Below, piece after piece: positions 1-8,395 of a DNA stretch of 25,702 nucleotides. Below the pieces are notes generated by a model that was given only the letters and a program-made list of their open reading frames with translations, was not told the DNA's origin and searched no databases. Positions within the stretch are counted from its first letter, which is position 1. Every line of letters begins with the position of its first letter. Source of the stretch: Brachionus koreanus (lineage: Eukaryota; Rotifera; Eurotatoria; Ploima; Brachionidae); contig PJRA01000216.1 in assembly GCA_016987375.1 (NCBI GenBank), positions 642,121 to 667,822 on the forward strand, given 5' to 3'. A program made the translations under genes and the position numbers.

Positions 1-159
1 TCACTCTTTATACCAATACTATTTAAATTCGAAATAAAAACAATAAAAGCTAATAATAATAGTTTGTTTAAATTATTGATCTGGCAATTTATAATAAAAA
101 GAAAATATTTATTTTGATTTTTTTTGAAAAATTTTAAACAATAAATTTATACAACAAAA

Positions 160-286
160 TCTCTAGGGCTGGTAGAACGGTTTTATTTTAGAACCGGTTT
201 TTCAAATCGGCTTTGAAAACAGAACCCGTTCTTTCAAAAACCGTTTTCAAACCTTTTTCACGGAACCGTTCTACCAGCCCTAGAGA
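160..286. repeat. Foldback MITE with 23-bp perfect terminal inverted repeats
   Basis: The first 23 bases (160-182, beginning TCTCTAGGGCTGG) are the exact reverse complement of the last 23 (264-286). The interior is built of short alternating ACCGGTTTT and AAAACGG-like pieces, so the whole 127-bp unit can fold on itself. The TAGGGCTGG start resembles ends of hAT-type elements, but no 8-bp target duplication is visible, so the superfamily is not assigned. No coding capacity. Confidence 0.85.
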
Positions 287-494
287 CATTGCTTATATTA
301 TTTAAAGTGAAAATCTAATGCTTACAAGACGCATGTTTCAATGAGTCTAACCTTCTAAGAACGCATGCGTGAGTGCTTGATTATGTTTTTTAATTCTTTG
401 GCTTAACTTTATAAGTTGCAATGTTAATTCGACTAAGTTATGTGGTTTAGTCACATAACATGTCTACACTGTCCTCTAAGAAAATTTGCCATTT

Positions 495-735
495 CCTCAG
501 AATTCTGAGGAAGAACGGATCAGGTAGACCACCCACTATTACATTTTTTAAATCTTTCCTGTACTCTTTTTACTTAAAGCAAATTTTCGCCTCTGACTAG
601 ACATATTTCACGATAGACTTTTTTTTCCAGTAATGATGTAAATCTGCCGAAATTTCAAAATTTAAATTTTAAGTTTTTATTTTAATGAAATTTTTAAAAT
701 TAAAAATTTACAAAGAGTTAGATATATCATGTTGA
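495..735. pseudogene. Rearranged mariner transposase relic (copy A)
   Basis: Two mariner-like pieces lie head to head. On the minus strand from 604 down to 551 the reading begins MSSQRRKFALSKK, like a mariner transposase N-terminus, and the DNA from about 550 to 735 aligns inverted with 8396-8600. On the plus strand 508-543 reads RKNGSGRPPTIT, the segment following the mariner helix-turn-helix, in the opposite orientation to its partner. A perfect 16-bp palindrome (495-510) sits at the edge. The relic is therefore both decayed and internally inverted. It cannot encode a protein. Assignment to mariner rests on motif recognition and on similarity to the copies at 8396-9340 and 20500-20990. Confidence 0.6.
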
Positions 736-921
736 GGAGCATTCTATTACTAAATGCATTAAATCGTGTTTATTTTTTTTTAACATATAATATTACTGAA
801 ATTTTTAGAATTATAAACTACATGCTAAATCAACAATATCTATTAATAACTCAACATAATAATTACTATTTAAGTTTTAATTTCAAATAAGATTTAATTC
901 AAATAGATTGGCAATACTTAT

Positions 922-1152
922 CTATTTATTTGAATTATTTAATAATTTTTTTTCTACTTGAGAGCTCCTTGTGGAGCAAAGGGTCAATAGTTTTGATTTT
1001 TCCCCAAGTTGATCTTTTGCCTTCATGTCATGCCCATTTCGGTGAGCTATTTCATGATTGTTGCCCTTCAAGTCATTCTTGCTTTTCTTACTTTTGGCCT
1101 GCCTTGCGATGTCCTTTGCAGGTTTCTTTTTGTTATTAGATTTTCTTCCATA
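922..1152 (-). pseudogene. Unexplained lysine-rich open frame, possible exon or relic
   Basis: On the minus strand a frame stays open for about 76 codons from 1152 to a TAG at 924-922. It contains KDIARQAKSKKSKNDLKG and then HRNGHDMKAKDQLGEK. The stretch is richer in G and C than its surroundings, which suggests past coding. No ATG lies at its start; the frame opens after an AG (TTAATTAG), so it could be a terminal exon or a decayed copy of a small basic protein. The plus-strand frame over the same bases (930-1139) is hydrophobic and cysteine/serine-rich, as expected of an antisense shadow. I do not recognise the product. Confidence 0.25.
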
Positions 1153-2400
1153 CTAATTAAGTCTTTTGTTCTTTATGAATAGTTCGTCATTTGTTTGAAA
1201 AACAGGCCAGTGTATTTTTGGGTTCATGGGTTCTATAAATTTAGAACAAATTTTTGAAAGATTAAAAATGCAAACAAAAATTTCAATTGTAATTACTTAA
1301 AATTACATAAAACTGTAATTTTCAACTTTGAAGTGCCATAAAGGTCAACTATTTCAGAGTTAAAATTTGTTAACCAGACTTAGAACTGCAAAATAGACGG
1401 TAAACTAGGTTGATCGCCATTGAAGAACGGATAAATCGAAAACAAATGGAAGTCTAGTATGGCTCTTTTCTTTTCTAGCTCTATTTACTTAATGTTTATT
1501 GACAAAGCACCTAATGATTTACTATACCTTTTTGATATTTTTTCTTTATTTAAATAAAATTAAATGATGAAGCCGAAAAAAGACTGATCATATTTTTTTT
1601 TGAAAAAAAAATAACTTGAAAAAGAACTTTTTAAACTTTGCTTTTTATTGTGAAAAAATAAATATTGCCTTAATAAAAATTTTAGAGAAAAAAAAATGCT
1701 TGTCTTTAATATTTGATCTGTTACTAAAATATAGTTTCAGAAATTAATAAAACTAAATAAATATTATTTGATCATTTTATCGAAAATGCCTGAACACTTT
1801 GTTTGAACTTGTTAGTTTTCAAAAATAAGGCCAAAAATGAATTGCTTAGGTGCTTTGATAAATCAAAGTATCGATCAAGTATCGTTCAGAACCCGGAGAA
1901 AATTTAAATCAGTAATTTGATATTCTATCTGTTTAACTAACTGTTTAGATTATCTTGTTCAGATTTTAAACATCTTAAAGTTATCAAAATATTCTTTCAT
2001 TAAATGATAGTTGTCAATTTAAAGTAAACAATCCAAGACTAGTTATTATACAATTTGGCAATAAACTAATCGACACACGTCATTGATACAACCCAACTGC
2101 TTGGCTCCAGCAATTACCAATTTGCAATTTAATATTCTATTTCAAGCGTTAAATAAAAACAATTAAAATCAAGACCAATTTGTGTGGTTATGCTTAATTG
2201 AGAATATTAGCTGCTTGTTAGCATTAAGAGCCAATATTCTATTCTAATAAACAAAATTGTTTTCATCTTATTTTTAAATTCTGATAAGTTGTAAATCTTC
2301 TAGAATATTTAGCATATCAAAATATCAGCGAATCGATTAATTCAAAATAGATAAGTTTTGATTAAAACCCAATCAAAAAATTGGATATTAGATTTTTTTA
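1153..2400. other. Non-coding region upstream of the bHLH gene
   Basis: No coding frame, RNA gene or strong repeat is visible here. It is AT-rich and probably contains the 5' regulatory DNA of the bHLH gene that starts at 2467. The only distinctive motif noted is the paired CTTTGAT/ATCAAAG at 1853-1868. Confidence 0.4.
1853..1868. promoter_or_regulatory. Candidate paired TCF/LEF sites
   Basis: CTTTGAT-AA-ATCAAAG places two CTTTGAT heptamers, each a match to the TCF/LEF core CTTTGWW, in inverted orientation with a 2-base spacer, about 600 bases upstream of the bHLH start. Such heptamers arise by chance in AT-rich DNA, so this is only a candidate. Confidence 0.2.
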
Positions 2401-2405
2401 AACGC

Positions 2406-2412
2406 TATAAAT
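2406..2412 (+). promoter_or_regulatory. Putative TATA box of the bHLH gene
   Basis: TATAAAT lies 55 bases before the ATG at 2467, leaving room for a transcription start near 2435 and a short A-rich leader. Plausible by position, but TATA-like strings are common in this sequence. Confidence 0.35.
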
Positions 2413-2466
2413 TTGTGCAATAGATACACTAAGTAAAGTAAACAAAAAAAAAGTTAAAAAATAAAT

Positions 2467-2913
2467 ATGGGTAGAAAAAGAAAAGCTGAATCGAGCACCT
2501 CAAGTTTAGTAAATCAAAATGATTCATCTAATTCAAGTATAACGAGTTTAAGCTCGTTGCAGAGAAGTGCTGCGAATGACAGAGAGCGAACACGAATGAG
2601 AGTTCTTAGCAAAGCTTTTGTAAAATTGAAAACAAGTCTTCCATGGGTACCTTCGGACACTAAGCTTTCCAAATTGGACACGCTAAAATTGGCAGCCAGC
2701 TACATTGCTTACCTTACTCAATTATTAGACAATAATGATGAAAATAGTAGTATCTTATTGTGCCAGAATTTGGAAACTGGTTACAGTTCATCTAAAATGG
2801 TATCTTCGATCAGACTCTCTCCAATTGACATGCAGCAAATTATAAATCAGCATTTGTTTGTTCCGCAAATTCAGCATCAAAATCATGGCTTTATCAATCA
2901 TTATTCAATGTAG
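2467..2913 (+). CDS. tcf21: Tcf21/musculin-type bHLH transcription factor
   Basis: This is a complete single-exon frame of 148 residues. Residues 36-46 ([11 protein letters not shown]) are the basic DNA-binding region with the E-box-contacting glutamate at position 40. Helix 1 follows ([16 protein letters not shown]), then the loop, then helix 2 ([18 protein letters not shown], 66-83). The VLSKAF, LPWVP and [10 protein letters not shown] signatures are those of the Tcf21 (capsulin)/musculin/HLH54F subfamily. These class II factors dimerise with E proteins in the nucleus and act in mesoderm and visceral or head muscle development. The N-terminus has a short basic patch (GRKRK) and a serine-rich stretch, as in vertebrate Tcf21. 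The C-terminal 60 residues are not conserved by eye. The ATG follows an A-rich leader. Vertebrate homologues have an intron; none is needed here. Confidence 0.93.
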   Translation: MGRKRKAESSTSSLVNQNDSSNSSITSLSSLQRSAANDRERTRMRVLSKAFVKLKTSLPWVPSDTKLSKLDTLKLAASYIAYLTQLLDNNDENSSILLCQNLETGYSSSKMVSSIRLSPIDMQQIINQHLFVPQIQHQNHGFINHYSM

Positions 2914-2953
2914 TTTTTTTTTTTTTATTTTATTTAAATGCCGTTTTGTAAAA

Positions 2954-2959
2954 AATAAA
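2954..2959 (+). terminator. Poly(A) signal of the bHLH gene
   Basis: AATAAA occurs 41 bases after the stop codon at 2911-2913, followed by a T-rich stretch, the usual arrangement of an animal cleavage and polyadenylation site. Confidence 0.6.
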
Positions 2960-4020
2960 TTTGAATTTTTTTTCTCAAATTTAAACTTTAGCATAAAAAC
3001 TTTTCATTTTTAAAAAAATTTCTATGACAGTATAGTAATTATTCAAAATTTAATCTTCTTATTGGAAATTATTTTCCTCTTTCAAATACTAATTTGTACT
3101 TGGTCACATGTAAATAGGTCCTTTGTCCATCCAAATTTATATTTCAAAATCTTGTCAATTTAAAGACAATTGAACCAAGATTAAAATGCTATATAGACGT
3201 CGTATTTCCTTACTTAAATATTCCCCCTAAGATTCTCTTTTTTGATCGAACCAACCAACCTAATAGATCTAATAATAATATATAATGCTTAGGTTTAAAT
3301 AAAAGCTATTTTTTGAAAAATATTTTCATTTACAACTAAGGCCAGCAAAATGGCCATTTTGGAGCATTTTTTGGTAAGAAATACGACAAAACAAAACAAA
3401 AATATGAGTATTTTTCATTTTAAAAAATCTATCATGTGTCTTTAATTAAATCAGTCCATAGACCTAATATTTGAGTAAAAATCATATTATCTAATTAATA
3501 TTAACTACATCTGTGTTTTAATATAAAAATAAATAAATTATAAACAATTAAAAAAGCTAAATTTTGTATTTGTATGCTATACTTTATTCCATCACTTTTA
3601 GCATTCTTATTTAGCCAACCCAATTTCTCACATCTTAAAGAAATGATCAAGATCAAACCACAAGTAAATCAATTCTGTTCAAATTAGTGATATTAGTATA
3701 GTAAAGTGGTTTATTGCAACGCATAAAATGCGTTCATCTGACAACAGATTATGTTCAAAAAATATAATGAAGGTTTTTGTCTATTTTTGCTTTAAAAATA
3801 TCGCTAGATTGAGCTTCCACTGCATCATATTGGTTTAGCTTGGCAAGCTGGTTGGCCAATTTTTGTTTTGCCAAAAATCGGTTATTTTGGTCGAACAAAT
3901 TTTGACCTTAATTCAATTATTCAAACAAATTTTGTAATTTTTTAAATTTTGAGTTCAAAATTTAAAGTAAAATATTATGTCTTTAATTTTTGAATGAAAT
4001 AAAATTTACTCTTAAATTAA
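2960..4020. other. AT-rich intergenic region
   Basis: No convincing coding frame, tRNA or repeat was found. The strings from about 3690 to 3900 are slightly less AT-rich, with no continuous reading frame in any of the six frames. Confidence 0.4.
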
Positions 4021-4098
4021 GGCGATGTGGAATTACCAAGAAAACGAGGAAGACCTAAGAAATCAACAACTCAGGAAAAAAAAACACGAAAAAACTAA
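4021..4098 (+). pseudogene. Orphan AT-hook reading frame, possible terminal exon
   Basis: The frame reads GDVELPRKRGRPKKSTTQ and ends in TAA at 4096-4098. RKRGRPKK is a textbook AT-hook core (GRP flanked by basic residues), which binds the minor groove of AT-rich DNA. An in-frame TAA lies immediately upstream, and the string CTTAAATTAAG at 4011-4021 could serve as a splice acceptor, so this might be the last exon of a gene whose other exons I cannot find, or the tail of a decayed chromatin or transposon protein. No upstream partner exon with a matching phase was identified. Confidence 0.3.
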
Positions 4099-4696
4099 TC
4101 AATTTTTTATTTCTAAATTAAAAAAATAATTTTGTTATACAATTAATTCATTTTGTCATTAAAATAAGTTTATTTTGTCTATAAAATAGCTTTTATTTTG
4201 TCATGCCTAAATTAATAAATAGCCATCTCAACTAATAATTTTGTCATAGTTTTGTTTTTATTGTCAGAGCAAATAGTTTTTTAGTTTTTTAGTTTTTTTT
4301 ATCATCTTAAAAAAATTAAATTTGTCACCCCCAAAAAGTATAAGCCTTTAATTAATCCATAATAAAGATCATAATTGAACTTGATCTTAAACGATTTTAT
4401 TTTTCAAAAATTAGAATGTTTAATTTTGAAAATATCAAACAACCACTTTCATTTTTTACTTTAAAAAAAATCATTTTAAAGCTTTAATAAAACAGAAAGA
4501 TGCATTTTTTAATTTTGATCAAATTTTAATTATTATTTAATTAAAAATTTATTTTTGATCGACCAAACGTTGTTTAACCAACTTCACTTTTTCAAATTTA
4601 CCTATTTATTTGAAAAAAAAAGTTAATAAAAGCTGTCAAAAGCATATCTTTTTATTATTATGACTTTTTCAATTATTTTTTTCTGTCCTAAACCAT

Positions 4697-4895
4697 TTAA
4701 CACTAGAAAGCCCGGCTGATTTCTCATAAAAATTTAAAGAAAAGTTATTAAGAGAAATTAAAGATCTTTTTTGAAAATTTATTCATTTTCTAAAAAATTA
4801 CAATCAAGATTTTCAGCTCTTTTTTTTTAAAGTCTTTTTTTTTAATTTTATTTATATGTGATAAAATTCAAGTTTCAATTTTTGAAAAGGGGGTG
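4697..4895 (+). mobile_element. piggyBac-like MITE, 5' part (copy 1)
   Basis: The sequence starts TTAACACTAGAAAGCCCGG and runs parallel to copy 2 (7949-8171) for about 190 bases, including the shared block TTTATATGTGATAAAATTC. TTAA followed by CACTAGAAAG resembles the piggyBac end (TTAA target duplication plus CCCTAGAAAG-type terminal repeat). The expected right end TTCTAGTGTTAA is absent: after about 4895 the sequence turns into unrelated hairpin-forming DNA, so this copy is truncated or recombined. Confidence 0.65.
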
Positions 4896-4954
4896 TAAAA
4901 ACCTTACACTCCCTTGATAAATTTTAGCTGACCGGTGGCTTTACCACGAGTCAG
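4890..4954. repeat. Two adjacent hairpins replacing the MITE right end
   Basis: AGGGGGTGTAA and TTACACTCCCT (around 4888-4916) form a near-perfect stem. A second hairpin, CTGAC-CG-GTGG-CTTTA-CCAC-GA-GTCAG, occupies 4928-4954. Both interrupt the homology between copies 1 and 2 of the neighbouring MITE. Confidence 0.5.
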
Positions 4955-5156
4955 TCAGTTTTATTAAATTAAATTAGAAAAATTTCAAAAGCTGGTTTTA
5001 AGCAGCGAAAACAGTTTTATTTATTTTAGTTTTTTCTAACGGATAAAAAAGCAATAAATAAATACAAATAGCTTTAACGAAAATATCTCTTCACTTAGAT
5101 TAAGTCGGAATTTTGAAATTTATAAAAAAAACATAGCATTTGTGAAATACGAGTGA

Positions 5157-5641
5157 ATGTCAGTATTAACAGATATTAAAAAAGAAATAAAAAAGTTTAA
5201 AATTTTAAGCCAAAACAAAATAGAATTTTGTAATACTCTTTATTTATGCCCCAACAATTATTTACCATCGAGAACAGAAACCGAAAAATATGAAAATGAC
5301 ATCTAAGACTATCTAATTAGTAGAGCAAAAAGTATTCTAATAAAGTAGATTATTGATCTACAGAAAACAAAATGAAATTAAACATTAAGAAACGAAAAGT
5401 TGTCTTCATCCCTGGTAAAGACTGTAAAAAACAAATCAAGCTATTCCTGAAAGGAGAAATTATAGAAACAGCCGACTTCTTTCGCGTCCTCGGTAAAGAA
5501 ATTAATAATAAGTTCTATTGGAAACAAAAGTGAAAAAGGATCCTCATGAATACGAATAGTGTTCAGTTTCTTTTCAAAGAGCTCAGACAACTTAGCTTCA
5601 AACCTGAAATTCTAATAGCTGTCTCCAAAAAAAAAGCGTAA
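5157..5641 (+). pseudogene. Decayed coding relic of unknown family
   Basis: A 49-codon frame from ATG 5157 to TAA 5304-5306 contains FCNTLYLCPNNYLPSRTETE. A second frame from ATG 5372 reads MKLNIKKRKVVFIPGKDCKK and later ETADFFRVLGKEINNKFYW before TGA at 5531-5533, then stays open through that stop to a TAA at 5639-5641. The two frames differ in phase. Base composition rises to a coding-like level (for example GCCGACTTCTTTCGCGTCCTCGG), unlike the flanks. The mixture of stops and phase changes suggests a mobile-element protein in decay, but I do not recognise the family and no terminal repeats were found. Confidence 0.4.
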
Positions 5642-5961
5642 AATTAGAGATAATCAAAACTATATGCCCAATATGTTACAAAATGTTCAAGACAAAAATA
5701 AGAATAGAGTCAAAACCCAAAATTTCATTACAATAGAATCAAATTAAAACTCTTTTTTTAATTTAATTAATTTTTCTTATTCATTTAATTCAATATAAAA
5801 TAAAACAATCTAAATCTGAAAGCGCATAAACTCAGCTATACAACGGTATACTTATTAGATATATTTTTTAATAAAAAAATCAGAAATTTTCAAAATTAAG
5901 TCTTTTAAAAATTGAGATATTTTGACTTGATTAGATGAAATTTTCGATTTTTTTTATTCTT

Positions 5962-6003
5962 TTAGGAGGGGTGGTCAAAAATTTTTTTTTTGACCCCCCC
6001 CTA
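5962..6003. repeat. Imperfect inverted repeat around a poly-T core
   Basis: TTAGGAGGGGTGGTCAAAAA (5962-5981) faces TTTTTTGACCCCCCCCTAA (5986-6003). The arms pair with two mismatches in the G/C part. The C8 tract is unusual in so AT-rich a region. It may be the collapsed ends of a small foldback element. Confidence 0.5.
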
Positions 6004-6456
6004 AAAAATTGAATTTTCTAGGTTTTCAACCATGCAGATTAATTTTTTGTGGTCGAAAACTTGAAATTCAGATAGTGCTGTAGTTTTGACCTGCGCGAAC
6101 CTTAAAGAATTGAGTATTAAAAAATTTAGAAAAAAAAATTTTCCCGGCGCGACCATCACTGGCGGTCCAGTGGCCGACATTGACGGTTCAACACACTAGT
6201 ATAAAATAAACTCTCAGTTGTTGTTGGCCCAGAGTTATCGATCCAAGGATCTATAGTATCACTTCATATTATTTGTTTGGCACTTTATCTAATCTATATG
6301 CATTTTAAGATAAAAAGTTTTGTTTAAATTTTATTTGATTTAATTTAAAAAAAATTTCGATTTAAAAGCGAAATTAGAAAAAAGGTTGATTTCGATAATA
6401 TAAAAGACAAAAATTTCCTATTAACATAAAGAAAAAAAATAACCAAAAAAAAAACA

Positions 6457-6462
6457 TTTAAT
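6457..6462 (-). terminator. Possible poly(A) signal of the MYB gene
   Basis: Read on the minus strand this is ATTAAA, the common variant signal, 32 bases after the MYB stop codon. A canonical AATAAA also occurs further on (plus-strand 6330-6335). Which is used cannot be told from sequence. Confidence 0.35.
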
Positions 6463-6493
6463 TAGCACAAAAAAAAAAGATTGCTAAGAAAAA

Positions 6494-7681
6494 TCAAAAG
6501 GACGCTAAAACAGATCGCGCCGTTTCGGTCAAACAAGTTTGATTTTGAAAATTTCCAAAATCACTATCTGATTTCAAATCATTGGTTTTGTCATCACTTT
6601 TTACATTCAAAAATTTCGATGGACTGTCAATTTGAGTACAAATAAAATTAGACTCACTTAAATTTTCATTAAACGATAAATAGCCACTATCTGAAAATTC
6701 GGTTTTAATCTTGAGACTTTTTTCTTTTAGTCTTTGTGCTTGCTCTTCTTTGAGTTTTATTTTCTGAATGGCATTCTTAAGTGGCGTTGGTGTACGCACA
6801 TTCATTATGTATCCATAATTTTGATTTAAAATAGCTGTATTTTGCTTGAGTGGCGTTGAACAAGAGTCATCTTTTTTTTCATTTTCTATTTTCACCAAAT
6901 ATGAATTAGTGTCAACCAAATCAAACAAATTTTGATCAAACAATCCGGGATCTTCGAAGACAATAGAAGCGCACAGGTCTTCACTAAACTTAGCATCTTT
7001 TTGGCCAAAGTTTTCTTTTTCTTTTCTAGGCTTAGATTTCACTGATTTTGGACTATTTCTATAGGCTGAATCGTCAAGTCTTTTTTTCATTGTTGAATTC
7101 CAGTGGTTTTTAATGGCGTTGTCGGATCGACCAGGAAGATATTTAGCTATTTCGGCCCACTTGTTGCCCATTTTTAGATGCAGATCGTATAAAAGTTGAT
7201 CCTCTGCCTCGGTCCAGGCAGTTTTTTTAATATCTGGATTTAAATGGTTGTGCCATCTCTCTCGACACTGTTTTCCCAGACGACCTTTAAGATGCTTGGC
7301 AATTAGTGACCATCGTTTAGGCCCATATCTTTGCACAAGCTCGATTACTTTGGCGTCTTCTTCTTTGGTCCAAGGACCCTTGATTAGCTCAGGGTTAAGT
7401 ACTTTTTGCCATCGCTGCTGACATTGGTATTCAGTGCGAGGAGGGAATGAAAAATTCAATGAAATTGCTTTCCAATCTTTTGAGTTGGCTGGGTATTGTT
7501 CACACAGATGGTTAAGAAGTTCATCTTCTTCTTTGCTCCAACGATTCTTGGGTTTTGCTGGTAAGGCTGGTGACGAGACAAATTGTCGACTTGAATTGTT
7601 AAAGTCGTCAAATGAAGAGTCTAGGTCGTTTTCGTCTTCCTCATTATTGTACATTAGCCATGGAGAGTTTGAGTATTCCAT
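6494..7681 (-). CDS. myb: Animal three-repeat MYB transcription factor (A/B/c-Myb type)
   Basis: One uninterrupted frame of 395 residues. Three MYB repeats follow an acidic N-terminus: R1 with tryptophans 48, 70, 91; R2 with 104, 124, 143; R3 with 156, 175, 194. Each has the regular spacing of the helix-turn-helix repeats that bind the YAACNG site. The R2-R3 signatures GPKRWSLIAKHLKGRLGKQC and PGRSDNAIKNHWNS are those of animal MYB proteins. Near residue 296 RTPTPLKNAIQKIK matches the conserved C-terminal TPTPFKNAL element of B-Myb, which docks to the MuvB core (LIN9/LIN52) to activate G2/M genes. The upstream in-frame stop three codons before ATG 7681 fixes the start. At 395 residues it is much shorter than vertebrate MYBL2 (about 700), and it is intronless, whereas vertebrate genes have many exons. 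Confidence 0.93.
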   Translation of the reverse strand: MEYSNSPWLMYNNEEDENDLDSSFDDFNNSSRQFVSSPALPAKPKNRWSKEEDELLNHLCEQYPANSKDWKAISLNFSFPPRTEYQCQQRWQKVLNPELIKGPWTKEEDAKVIELVQRYGPKRWSLIAKHLKGRLGKQCRERWHNHLNPDIKKTAWTEAEDQLLYDLHLKMGNKWAEIAKYLPGRSDNAIKNHWNSTMKKRLDDSAYRNSPKSVKSKPRKEKENFGQKDAKFSEDLCASIVFEDPGLFDQNLFDLVDTNSYLVKIENEKKDDSCSTPLKQNTAILNQNYGYIMNVRTPTPLKNAIQKIKLKEEQAQRLKEKSLKIKTEFSDSGYLSFNENLSESNFICTQIDSPSKFLNVKSDDKTNDLKSDSDFGNFQNQTCLTETARSVLASF

Positions 7682-7940
7682 CCCAAATTAAGATGAAGAA
7701 ATTTTTTTTTTCAATATGAACTATTGATTGAAAATAAAGTTCGTTTAGTTCGATCTGCTATGTGAGTGAGTTTAAAAGGTGGAGTTAATTTCCAAATTTT
7801 TGAATTTCGTCCATTTTCCCGCACAACAAAATATACATGTTTAACTTATTGAACTTACATTTAACAATTGAAATTATTTATTATTTTATGCTTTCAAAAC
7901 TCGACATGGTTTTTGTCTCATTACATTAGATTATTAGCTT

Positions 7941-7960
7941 TTCTAGTGTTAACACTAGAA
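7941..7960. repeat. 20-bp perfect palindrome at a MITE junction
   Basis: TTCTAGTGTTAACACTAGAA is perfectly palindromic. The right half is the left end of the MITE that follows. The left half is identical to a right end of the same family (as at 8160-8171), sharing the central TTAA. Confidence 0.85.
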
Positions 7961-8171
7961 AGCCCGGCTGATTTTTCATCATAATTTAAAATAAAGTTAT
8001 AAAGATAATTTGAAAATATTCTTTGAGAATTTATTCATTTTCTAAAAAATTATAATTTAATTTTTTAGCTAATAAAAGTCATTTTTTTAAATTTTATTTA
8101 TATGTGATAAAATTCAAGTTTCAATTTTTCAAAAAGGAGTCTAAAAAACCCCTCGGGCGTTCTAGTGTTAA
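7949..8171 (+). mobile_element. piggyBac-like MITE, complete (copy 2)
   Basis: The 223-bp unit begins TTAACACTAGAAAGCCCG and ends CGGGCGTTCTAGTGTTAA. The ends are inverted repeats matching at 17 of the first 18 positions and are bounded by TTAA on both sides, the hallmark of piggyBac-type integration. The interior is AT-rich and non-coding, so any movement would require a transposase supplied elsewhere. It resembles copy 1 (4697-4895) over most of its length. Confidence 0.8.
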
Positions 8172-8395
8172 ATTAAATGTTAAATGAATGTTAAGGGAAG
8201 AATATGATGTTTTATAAAATATTTATTAGAACTAGCTAAGAAATAGAAAAGGATCAATTATTTAATAATAATAAAACAATTATTGATTATTATGTTGAGT
8301 CAAAGTGTATGTGTTTTTTAAAATGTAGGATAATTTAGATTTTATAATTTTTTTAATTTTAAAAGTTTATAGTTTAAAAATTAAGCAGAATTGAA

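Noticed and set aside
930..1139. Plus-strand open frame of 69 codons
   Set aside because: It starts at a non-ATG codon and is hydrophobic and cysteine/serine-rich, as expected of the antisense of the lysine-rich minus-strand frame; no domain.
7434..7691. Plus-strand open frame over the MYB start
   Set aside because: Antisense shadow of the MYB N-terminus and R1; serine runs come from complementing acidic codons.
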